In this document: in pieces, positions 16,734-24,191 of the stretch
How the letters are laid out: each line of letters starts with the position of its first letter
Position numbering within the stretch: position 1 is the first letter of the stretch
NCBI GenBank assembly: GCA_040400005.1
Contig: JBBARC010000027.1
Span: forward strand, 1-43,118
Direction: 5' to 3'
Origin: JBBARC01 sp040400005
Lineage (GTDB): Bacteria; Pseudomonadota; Alphaproteobacteria; Acetobacterales; Acetobacteraceae
Length of the DNA stretch: 43,118 bases
The notes under the pieces: generated by a model
Seen by the model: only the letters and a program-made list of their open reading frames with translations
Database searches by the model: none
Told to the model about the DNA's origin: nothing
Position numbers and translations under genes: made by a program

Positions 16734-17473
16734 AACCCCTGGCTGATCTCGATTTTTCCAATAAAACCGTTTTGGTGGTTGGTGGGTCTAGCGGGATCGG
16801 CAACGGTATTGCGCGGGGCTTTTTAAACCACGGTGCGCGGGTGCACGTGTGGGGCACGCGGGTGGCCGCCGCGTATGCCGCCGAGGAGGGATCGGATTTG
16901 CGCGATCTGGCGTACACCCAGGTGGATGTAACCGATGGCGCCGCGGTGGAAGCGCAGGCGGCGGCGTTTGCATCGCTTGATGTGCTGGTGCTGTCGCAAG
17001 GCATTGTGCGCTATGGCCGCCAGGAATTTACCGCGGCCGGCTGGCAGGCGGTGATGGCGGTGAATATCGATAGCGTTATGCGCTGCGCCATGGCGTTTTA
17101 CCCGGCCCTAAAAGCGGCCTCGGGCAAGGTGATTATTGTCAGCTCCGTCGCAGCCTTCACCGCTACACGCGGGAACCCTGCCTATAGCGCATCGAAGGCA
17201 GGGGCCGCGGGCCTAACCAAATCTTTGGGCGAAGCGTGGATCGGCGATGGTATTCGGGTGAACGGTATTGCCCCCGGCCTGGTGCCAACCAAAATCACCG
17301 CTGTTACCACAAATCATCCGGGCAGGCGCGATGCGGCGCTGGCGGCGATCCCGGCGCGGCGTTTTGGCACGCCGGCCGATATGGCCGGGCCGGCTTTGTT
17401 TTTAGCATCCCCGCTGGCCGATTATATGGTTGGCCAAACCCTGGTGGTTGATGGCGGCATGACGCTGTCTTGA
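16730..17473 (+). CDS. Short-chain dehydrogenase/reductase
   Basis: This gene encodes 247 residues of a classical SDR Rossmann fold. The cofactor loop GGSSGIGNG is at 18-26, VDVTDG at about 65-70, and the active site is Ser139, Tyr152 and Lys156 (YSASK). The usual NNAG motif reads LSQG (88-91). Arg44 after the second strand (WGTR) favours NADP(H). The C-terminal SPLADYMVGQTLVVDGGMTLS is typical. The substrate is unknown. It starts in a 4-base overlap with eno and is followed 33 bases later by a P450, so the two may act on the same alcohol/ketone-forming pathway; that is inference. Confidence 0.87.
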   Translation: MKPLADLDFSNKTVLVVGGSSGIGNGIARGFLNHGARVHVWGTRVAAAYAAEEGSDLRDLAYTQVDVTDGAAVEAQAAAFASLDVLVLSQGIVRYGRQEFTAAGWQAVMAVNIDSVMRCAMAFYPALKAASGKVIIVSSVAAFTATRGNPAYSASKAGAAGLTKSLGEAWIGDGIRVNGIAPGLVPTKITAVTTNHPGRRDAALAAIPARRFGTPADMAGPALFLASPLADYMVGQTLVVDGGMTLS

Positions 17474-17506
17474 CCCATTCCGCCGAATTTTTGAAGGTAA
17501 CGTGAT

Positions 17507-18841
17507 ATGCTTGACCTTATCAGCAAAACCGCCGTTGAAGGCCGCGATGGCCCGAATTTCCCGCCCGCTTATCCGCGCATTGATGGCAGCCCGCTGACCG
17601 ACGTGAATGCGTTTACCGCCGGCCACCCGTTTGCGCTGTACAGCCAATTGCGTGAAACCGCACCTGTTGCTTGGCACGAGTGTTACGACGTTTTGCCAGG
17701 TTTTTGGGCGGTTACCCGCTATGCTGACGTGTTCGCGGTAGATGGCGATGCCAAAACATTCTCATCGCAGCGCGGCAGCATGCTGATGACCCTGGGCAAC
17801 CCGGAATCGCGCCATGCCCTGCTGTACCGGGCATCGATGGACACCATGATCAACATGGATGGCCCGCGCCATTTGCAACTGCGGCGCGAACACATGCCGT
17901 ATTTCACCGCGCGTTACCTAGATAAATTGCAAATCCGCGTGGCCGCCGAAACCGAACGCTTGCTGGCCGGGTTGGTGGCCGAAGTGGACACCCACGGCCA
18001 TGCCGACATGGTGGAGCATTTTTCATCTCGCCTGCCGCTATATACCCTATGTGAAATGCTCGGGGTGCCAGAAGAAGATCGGCCCAAAGTGCTGCGCTGG
18101 ATGCATTACCTGGAGCTTGCGCAAAAACTGGCAACCGACCAAGCCGCCAACCCCACCGCACCATCGCTGGAACTGATGCAGTTCGTGATGGATTTCAACA
18201 ATAACGTGGCCGAAATGTTCGAGTACGGCCAAACGATGCTGAAGAAAAAACGCGAGAACCCCGGCGAAGATTTGATGAGCGCCATCGCCCGCGCGCAGGT
18301 GGATGGCGAATTCCTGGCCGATGAGTACCTCGATGGTTCGTGGCTGCTGATTGTGTTCGCCGGCAACGATACCACGCGCAACACCCTTTCGGGTGCGATG
18401 AAACTGCTGACCGACTTTCCCGATCAGCACGCCAAACTATCAGAAAACCTCAACCTTCTGCCCAACGCCGCCAATGAATTTATCCGCATGGTCAGCCCAG
18501 TGATTTATATGCGTCGCACCGCCACCTGCGATACCGAACTGGCGGGGCAAAAAATCGCCGAGGGCGAAAAAGTGATTATGTACTATGGCGCCGCCAATCG
18601 CGACCCCGCCGTATTCGCCAACCCGGACGAGCTAGATGTAGCGCGCGCCAATGCCGATAAACACCTGGCCTTCGGCTACGGCCCGCACGTGTGCATCGGC
18701 AAGCGCGTCGCCCAAATTCAGCTGGAAGAAGCGTTCCGCCAAATACTCACTCGCTACCCCACCCTGCGCGGCACCGGCCAAATCGATATCGCACCTAATA
18801 ATTTTGTGCATGCTATTCGGGAGTTGCAGGTTACCCGGTAA
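17507..18841 (+). CDS. Cytochrome P450
   Basis: This gene encodes 444 residues, a soluble bacterial-type P450 with no membrane anchor. The I-helix oxygen-activation motif is AGNDTTRN (near residue 286), the K-helix ExxR is EFIR, and the haem loop FGYGPHVCIGKR has Cys396 as thiolate ligand. MINMDGPRHLQLRRE matches the usual D-P-H-x-x-x-R helix-C region, and YYGAANRDPAVFANPDELDV is the meander approach. The architecture resembles class I bacterial P450s that hydroxylate terpenoids, steroids or fatty acids. No ferredoxin or ferredoxin reductase is nearby. GAAGGTAA lies about 6 bases before the start. It is probably the last gene of the tpiA-eno strand, followed by repeat copy C. Confidence 0.93.
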   Translation: MLDLISKTAVEGRDGPNFPPAYPRIDGSPLTDVNAFTAGHPFALYSQLRETAPVAWHECYDVLPGFWAVTRYADVFAVDGDAKTFSSQRGSMLMTLGNPESRHALLYRASMDTMINMDGPRHLQLRREHMPYFTARYLDKLQIRVAAETERLLAGLVAEVDTHGHADMVEHFSSRLPLYTLCEMLGVPEEDRPKVLRWMHYLELAQKLATDQAANPTAPSLELMQFVMDFNNNVAEMFEYGQTMLKKKRENPGEDLMSAIARAQVDGEFLADEYLDGSWLLIVFAGNDTTRNTLSGAMKLLTDFPDQHAKLSENLNLLPNAANEFIRMVSPVIYMRRTATCDTELAGQKIAEGEKVIMYYGAANRDPAVFANPDELDVARANADKHLAFGYGPHVCIGKRVAQIQLEEAFRQILTRYPTLRGTGQIDIAPNNFVHAIRELQVTR

Positions 18842-18863
18842 GGATAAGGCGTAAGGATAAGGT

Positions 18864-18987
18864 CTTCTTTTCTGAAGAAAAGAAGCAAAAGACTTTTATA
18901 ATGCTGGGCCTGGGGCAACGCTGCCACCGAGAATTCCGAACCAGCGTAATAAAAGTCTTTTTGCTTCTTTTTCTTCAGAAAAAGAAG
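18864..18987. repeat. Dispersed palindromic repeat, copy C
   Basis: It starts with the palindrome CTTCTTTTCTGAAGAAAAGA-AG (18864-18885) and ends with CTTCTTTTTCTTCAGAAAAA-GAAG (18964-18987). Inverted inner arms are AAAAGACTTTTATAATGCTGG and CCAGCGTAATAAAAGTCTTT. The loop GGGCCTGGGGCAACGCTGCC is the reverse complement of the loop type in copies B, E and F, so this copy is inverted. It separates the convergent P450 and beta-repeat protein genes and could terminate both. Confidence 0.85.
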
Positions 18988-18991
18988 GTTC

Positions 18992-19021
18992 TTGCCTTTG
19001 CCTTTGCCTTTGCCTTTGCCT
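18992..19021. repeat. Hexanucleotide tandem repeat (TTGCCT)5
   Basis: Five perfect TTGCCT units directly after repeat copy C, ending 4 bases before the stop codon (19025-19027) of the beta-repeat protein. It is noncoding as read here. An upstream near-repeat of GTAAGGATAAGG occurs at about 18838-18862. Slippage variation between strains is possible. Confidence 0.85.
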
Positions 19022-19024
19022 TGC

Positions 19025-22000
19025 CTAACTATACGTAACCAACGTACCGCCGTGGCCGTCTGACACTAGCGCGAAGTGAGGGCCTGCAAAGGTGCCTGGT
19101 AGGGTAATTATAGCGCTGTGGGTAGGGTCGGTTAGGGTGAGGGTTGCGGCGCCTAGGCCTTGGGTGAATTTGAGCGTAGCGGCGGCGGGGGCTATGTCGG
19201 TGATGTCGATGGTGTCGGTGTTGGTCCAGTTGCCGATGCGATCGGCGGTTAGGTTGGCGGCGGTGCCGGTGAAGACATCGCCGGTGGTGCCTGCGTAGAA
19301 CAGCATGCCGGATTGGCTGGCGTTGACTATTGTTGCGCCGCCACCGAGGGTTTGCGGGGTTATGGTGATGATGGCATTGCCGCGGCCATCGGTGCTGGCG
19401 GCGATGGCGCCCGTGATGGGTGTGGTGGTGGTGAGTTTTACGATGCCGGCGGCGGTTGCGAGGGTGAGCTGGGTGTTGTTGACGCTGAGCGCGGATAGCG
19501 TGGTGGCGATGAGTTGAATTTGGTCACCGGCGCCAAAATTGTTGATGGTGGCGGCGAACAGGCTAGGTTGTTCCAGTTTTAGCGCTTCGTTGATGCCGGT
19601 AAAGTTTACCGTTTGGCCGGCGCCGATGGTTGTGCCGCAATCTAGTGTGTTGAGTTGGCCTGTGCTGGCTTGGGCTATTTGCAAGGTGCCGGTGCCGGTG
19701 ATGGCTTGCAGTAGAATCAGAGGGCCATATTTTGCTTCCATCAGGCCGTTATTTTGCACGGGCGCGTTGATACTGCCGACGCCCTGAATGAGGCCGCCTG
19801 CCTGGTTTAGGAACGGGATGGTGGGAAAAATGCCACCGGCGGTGACTTCGGCGAAGGCGCCACCCAGCATGTGCAGTGTGCCGGTGTTGGTGAAGGGGGA
19901 TGCTGGCGCGTTGGGGGCGGCGTAGAAATTATACAGCTGCACGGCGATGGCTGATCCTGCGACCAGTGACATGTTGCTGGCGTTGGTGAAGCCGGCGCAG
20001 GTGATGGAGACATTGCCGCCCTGGCCGATGGCGATGCCGCCTTGGTTGATAAAAAAAGTGCTGCCGATGGTGAGTGTGCCGCCGGTGGTTGCGGCCAGAA
20101 TTTGGCCGGTGTTGATGATGGTATCGGCCCAGCGGCCGGTGGTGGCATCGCCTAAGGCTGCGACCATGCCAGCGGTGCGAAACAGCAGGTTTTTGCCCAA
20201 AGTGAGGGTGGTGCCGGGGCCTGCCGCCAGTAACGGGGCGCCGATGCGCTGGCCGAGGTAGAAGGTGCCGAAATTGCCATCGTAAATGGTGGCGTTATCC
20301 AGGGTTTGGCTGGTGGTGGCGATCACCCTGGTGCCGGCACCGGTGAGCATGATGGCGCCTTGCCCGGTGCCGCTGTTGCCGGCGAAGGTAAGGCCGTTGG
20401 TGAGGGCGACTTGGGCGAAGGGGCGGGAAAGATCGAGTGTGCCCCAGTAGGAAAGCGCATCTAGCGTGGCGTTGCCGGCAGTAGCCAGGCCCTGGCCGCT
20501 ATCGGCGATAACGCCACCGTGCAGTGTGCCGGTGAGTGACACGCGGCCAAAGCGTGTGCCCACACCAACGGCAAGCGTGCCGCCGCTGCAATCTAGCCCG
20601 CCGCTAACCGCCAGGTTTGCGGCGTTCAAGGTGATATTGCTGATAGCACCTAGGGTAAGTGTGCCGCCAATGGCGAGGGTTGCGTTACTGACCGATACAT
20701 TGCCGGTGTTGGTGAAATTGGCGGTGTTTATCGCCAAGGTATCGCCATTGCTAATGGCGACAATGCCCTGATTGCTAAACCCTGGCCCACCCAAAGATAG
20801 TGTGCCGCCGGCGATGGCGCCGGTGATGGTGCCCTGGTTTACGATGATGTCGCCGGCAATGCCGCGGACGCTGCCGATGGCGGCCAGGGTGTTGCTTTGG
20901 GTGATGTTAAGGGCGGTGCCCAGGGTGAGGGTGGTTGCGGCAAGACTGGTGTAATCATGTACCATATCGATGATGGCTGCGGTGTTGGCGTTGCCCAAGG
21001 CCACGCTGCTGGTGTTGAAATTTTGTGTGCCTTGAAAATTGAGTGCGGCACCGGCGCCGCTGATGGCCAACGCGGTTGCGGAAAAGCCATTTTTGATGCG
21101 CAGAATAGATGCCGCATTGGCCATGGTGAGGGTGCCGCGATAGGCAAGCCCATCGAACACTGCGGCACCGGTGGTGCCGATGGTTAAGCTGGTGCTGGTA
21201 TCGATCAGCGTGCCGCCTTGCAGGGTGCCGGCAAGGGTGAGGTTGGGCAGCATGAAGCCTGCGCCAAGGGTGAGTGTGGTGCCGGTGTTTTGCAGTGTGC
21301 CGGTGAGCACAACACTGCCGGCAGTGGCGCCCGATGTGATGCGGCCCAACGCACCGGTTTGGGCGATGCCGGCCAGCACTAGGGTGCCGGCGTTAAGTGT
21401 TATGGTGCCGGTGTTGGTCCAGGCACTGCCGGGTGCCAGGTAACTGCCGCCGGCACCCAGTATGGCAACGGCGCCGGCGTTCACTGCCAGCAATCCGGTA
21501 TTGCTAAAGCCTGCAACGGATACGGTGAGGGTATCGCCGTTGCCGATGCTTAGCGTGCCGGCGTTGATGAACAGGCCAACGCCACCCAAGGCAAACGCAC
21601 CACTGGCGATAGTGCCGGTGATGGTGCCTTGGTTGATCAGCACGTCGGCCAGGCCAACGCCTGCCAGGGGGGTGGTGCCATTGGTAAGGATGGCGGCGTA
21701 TTTGGCAGTTTGCACCACCTGCAGATTGGCGCCCAGCGTTGCGGTTGTGGCAGAACTTGCCAGCCACGGATCGGATGTGCCGAGCATGGCGGCGCTGGTT
21801 GCGTTGCCCAAATTGATGGTGGCGCGATCCAGGGTTGTGGTGCCGCGCAGTAAAATTGCGCCGGCGGCACCTGTGATGTTGGCAATGCCGGGGGCGCTGC
21901 CGGCGCCACTGGTGAGGGCTGCGCCGTTGGTGAGGGTGAGGGCGTTGCGATCGGCCAGCGTGAGCGTGCCGCGGTAGGTTACCCCATCGAGCACGCCGTT

Positions 22001-23077
22001 AGCCGGGCCGAGTAGCAGGCCGTTGCCGGCATCAACAATTGTGCCGCCCAGAATGGTGCCGCCCAGCGTGAGGGGGGCGGCGACATTGCCGCCGGCGCCC
22101 AAGGTTAAGGTGCCGCCGCGATTATCGGCGATGCCGGATACCAGCAGGGTTGCTTGGGAAAACCCGACCCGGCCCAGTGCGGTTAGGCGGGTGGCGGCAA
22201 AACTGCCGCCAAAGGCCAGTGTTGCGTTGCTAACGGCGATGCTGCCGGTGTTGCTAAAACCGCCGGTGGCAACCGTAAACGTGGCGCCATTGCTGATGTT
22301 GATTGTGCCTGCATTGGCGAACACGCCGTTGCCTAAGGCGCCCAGGCTGCCGCCGGTAAGTGATATGGTGCCGGCGTTGAAAATTTGGTCGGGCAGGGTG
22401 CTGCCGGGCAGGGTGTTGCTGGCGCCGGCTAGGAGTAAGCCGGCGCCGCTGGTTTGGCGCAGGGTTGTGGTGGCGCCCAGCGTGAGGGTTGCGGCCGTGG
22501 TGGCACCAAAGGCGTGGCTGGCGGCAAGGGTTGCCGCGCCGCCGGTAATGGCGCCGCCGGCCTGGGTGCCTAGAGTGATATTTGTATTGGTGATCGCCTG
22601 GCTGCCGATGGCGGCCAGCATGGCGTAGGCGCCGGTGAGGGTAATGCTGCCGGTGCCGGTGCCGTTAAGGCCGCCAAAACTTACGCCTTGGCGCAGAAAT
22701 AGCGTTGCGTAATTGGCTGACAGATCCAGCAAGCCTGCAACCGCAATGCCGGCCAGGCTGCCGCCGTTGCAGGCCAGGGTGCCACCGGCCAGCGCCAGTG
22801 TGCCGCCTGATAAGGTGCCGCCGGCTAAGGCCAGGGTGCCGGCGGATAATTGGCAGATTCCGGATACGGTGAGCGACCCGGTATTATATAGCAGGGCACC
22901 GGGGGCGTTGAGGGTAAGGGCGGCGACCTGGGCTTGGCCGGTGAGCGAGATGGCGTAGCTGCCTAACGCCGCGATGGTGACGGTATCGGCCGCCCCTGGG
23001 GCGACGCCGCCGGCCCATAGGGTGGCGTTGGTCCAGGCGCCGCTGAGGCTGGCGGTGCCCCAGGTGATGGCGGTCAT
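19025..23077 (-). CDS. Large beta-strand-repeat secreted/surface protein
   Basis: This gene encodes 1350 residues. There is no signal peptide; it starts MTAITWGTASLSGAW, then LWAGGVAPGAADTVTI, the W-x-GG-xPxxxD-V-I motif seen at the head of many alphaproteobacterial type I-secreted repeat proteins. The body is Gly/Thr/Ala/Asn-rich with at least three modules of about 230-280 residues. Each holds GTLxGGxIxDxGxGL, LDGxxYRGTL, LTNG, INQGTITG and FxNTGxIxVSNATLAxGG. The modules are centred near nucleotides 22070, 21230 and 20535. The C-terminus has GDVFTGTAANLTADRIGNW and ends ALVSDGHGGTLVTYS, resembling uncleaved type I secretion tails rather than an autotransporter barrel. No transporter gene is nearby. 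Earlier in-frame starts up to 23254 add a basic segment with no family features. An adhesin/biofilm role is inferred. Confidence 0.75.
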   Translation of the reverse strand: MTAITWGTASLSGAWTNATLWAGGVAPGAADTVTIAALGSYAISLTGQAQVAALTLNAPGALLYNTGSLTVSGICQLSAGTLALAGGTLSGGTLALAGGTLACNGGSLAGIAVAGLLDLSANYATLFLRQGVSFGGLNGTGTGSITLTGAYAMLAAIGSQAITNTNITLGTQAGGAITGGAATLAASHAFGATTAATLTLGATTTLRQTSGAGLLLAGASNTLPGSTLPDQIFNAGTISLTGGSLGALGNGVFANAGTINISNGATFTVATGGFSNTGSIAVSNATLAFGGSFAATRLTALGRVGFSQATLLVSGIADNRGGTLTLGAGGNVAAPLTLGGTILGGTIVDAGNGLLLGPANGVLDGVTYRGTLTLADRNALTLTNGAALTSGAGSAPGIANITGAAGAILLRGTTTLDRATINLGNATSAAMLGTSDPWLASSATTATLGANLQVVQTAKYAAILTNGTTPLAGVGLADVLINQGTITGTIASGAFALGGVGLFINAGTLSIGNGDTLTVSVAGFSNTGLLAVNAGAVAILGAGGSYLAPGSAWTNTGTITLNAGTLVLAGIAQTGALGRITSGATAGSVVLTGTLQNTGTTLTLGAGFMLPNLTLAGTLQGGTLIDTSTSLTIGTTGAAVFDGLAYRGTLTMANAASILRIKNGFSATALAISGAGAALNFQGTQNFNTSSVALGNANTAAIIDMVHDYTSLAATTLTLGTALNITQSNTLAAIGSVRGIAGDIIVNQGTITGAIAGGTLSLGGPGFSNQGIVAISNGDTLAINTANFTNTGNVSVSNATLAIGGTLTLGAISNITLNAANLAVSGGLDCSGGTLAVGVGTRFGRVSLTGTLHGGVIADSGQGLATAGNATLDALSYWGTLDLSRPFAQVALTNGLTFAGNSGTGQGAIMLTGAGTRVIATTSQTLDNATIYDGNFGTFYLGQRIGAPLLAAGPGTTLTLGKNLLFRTAGMVAALGDATTGRWADTIINTGQILAATTGGTLTIGSTFFINQGGIAIGQGGNVSITCAGFTNASNMSLVAGSAIAVQLYNFYAAPNAPASPFTNTGTLHMLGGAFAEVTAGGIFPTIPFLNQAGGLIQGVGSINAPVQNNGLMEAKYGPLILLQAITGTGTLQIAQASTGQLNTLDCGTTIGAGQTVNFTGINEALKLEQPSLFAATINNFGAGDQIQLIATTLSALSVNNTQLTLATAAGIVKLTTTTPITGAIAASTDGRGNAIITITPQTLGGGATIVNASQSGMLFYAGTTGDVFTGTAANLTADRIGNWTNTDTIDITDIAPAAATLKFTQGLGAATLTLTDPTHSAIITLPGTFAGPHFALVSDGHGGTLVTYS

Positions 23078-23188
23078 GGCGCGGGCGCGTCCGGTTTTGG
23101 CGGTGCAGCACGGAAATTGGTCATGCGGGGCCTTGTGGTTGGACGAACGGGCGGGCGGTTTTTGGCGCGGACCGCGGGTGAGGTGGCG

Positions 23189-23204
23189 CTTACCGTTTGG
23201 TAAG
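23189..23204. promoter_or_regulatory. Inverted repeat in the divergent 23078-23396 intergenic region
   Basis: CTTACC (23189-23194) and GGTAAG (23199-23204) with a 4-base loop lie between the divergent beta-repeat protein and DsbA-like genes. A second small dyad, CCCGG-AAAA-CCGGG, is at 23354-23367. Either could be an operator. Beyond these the 319-base region shows no gene and no convincing promoter hexamers. Confidence 0.3.
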
Positions 23205-23396
23205 GTTCGTCTCATTGCCCAATGGTCATTTGCATCCAACCGTCTCTGGTCCAACTTTGCGAGCAGTTAGCTAATATCGAGTGAACGACTCGGACAGCTT
23301 GCTATCCAGTCTGCTGTTGTGCCCGCGGTGGTGGGCGGCATGGGCAGGAACAACCCGGAAAACCGGGCTAAACGCGCACATAGGAGTTTTTTCGCC

Positions 23397-24053
23397 GTGC
23401 AAGATTTTCGCAATCCTTCCCGCCGTTTTGTGTTGGCTGCGGGTGCGCTGAGTGCGCTGCCGATCAGTGTGGCGCTTGCCCAGGCGCCGGCGCCTGCTGC
23501 TCCACCCCCCGCCTCACCCCCCGCCCCTGCGGCCGATCCGCGCATGGCGGAGCGCAGTGTTGGCAATGCTGATGCCAAGGCGGTGGTGGATGAGTGGTTT
23601 TCGCTGACCTGTTCGCATTGCGCGGCGTTTGCGCGGGAGGTTTTTCCGCAGATCAGGACCAAGCTGATCGAGACGGGCAAGCTGCGCTATGTGTTTAACG
23701 AATATCCGCTGAACCAGCTTGATCTGACGGCCATTATGGTTGCGCGCAGTTTGCCGGCCGACCGGTATGAGCCGTTTGTGTTTGCGCTGCTGGAAAGCCA
23801 GGCGGTGTGGGCGTTTGATCATGGCAAGGATTCGAAGGAAGAGCTTGCCAAGATGGCGGCGCTGGCGGGGATGCCCAGGGCGTTTTTTGATGCGGCGATT
23901 GCCGATAATGCGTTGCGTGATGCGATTTTGGCCAAGCAGCAGGACGCTGAAACCAAATTCAAAATATCGTCAACGCCGACGTTTGTGGTGGGTGGCAAGG
24001 CGATTGCGGGTGAAAAGAGTTACGATGAGTTTGTAAAGATGGTTAGCCTGTAG
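23397..24053 (+). CDS. DsbA-family thiol:disulfide protein with Tat-like signal
   Basis: This gene encodes 218 residues from a GTG start. TAGGAG (23381-23386) is ten bases upstream and sets this start; the longer frame from 23319 has no such site. The N-terminus NPSRRFVLAAGALSALPI with AQA cleavage near residue 30 looks like a twin-arginine signal (SRRFVL). A Pro/Ala linker (31-47) follows, then a thioredoxin-fold domain with active site CSHC (Cys72, Cys75), a helical insert, and the cis-Pro segment STPTFVVGG. The CSHC pair and DsbA-like helical insert suggest a periplasmic oxidoreductase. It lies 138 bases before smc, an arrangement common in alphaproteobacteria. Confidence 0.88.
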   Translation: MQDFRNPSRRFVLAAGALSALPISVALAQAPAPAAPPPASPPAPAADPRMAERSVGNADAKAVVDEWFSLTCSHCAAFAREVFPQIRTKLIETGKLRYVFNEYPLNQLDLTAIMVARSLPADRYEPFVFALLESQAVWAFDHGKDSKEELAKMAALAGMPRAFFDAAIADNALRDAILAKQQDAETKFKISSTPTFVVGGKAIAGEKSYDEFVKMVSL

Positions 24054-24115
24054 AGGTATGGGCGGGGCGCTCATGGCGATTGTAACGATCGGCAGTCGGG
24101 TGCCCCAGCCGCCAA

Positions 24116-24159
24116 TTTATAAAAGTCTTTTTGTTTCTTTTTCTTCAGAAAAAGAAAAT
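24116..24159. repeat. Dispersed palindromic repeat, copy D (right half only)
   Basis: Only the right arm is present: TTTATAAAAGTCTTTTTG followed by the palindrome TTTCTTTTTCTTCAGAAAAA-GAAA. No matching left arm with AAAAGACTTTT is found upstream, so the element is truncated. It lies between dsbA and smc, 33 bases before the smc start. Confidence 0.75.
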
Positions 24160-24191
24160 TCTTCCTTCTTTGCATCCGGGGTCTCGCCAGA

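Noticed and set aside
19025..23077. Autotransporter (type V) assignment for the repeat protein
   Set aside because: There is no signal peptide and no C-terminal membrane barrel ending in an aromatic residue; the tail resembles type I secretion substrates.
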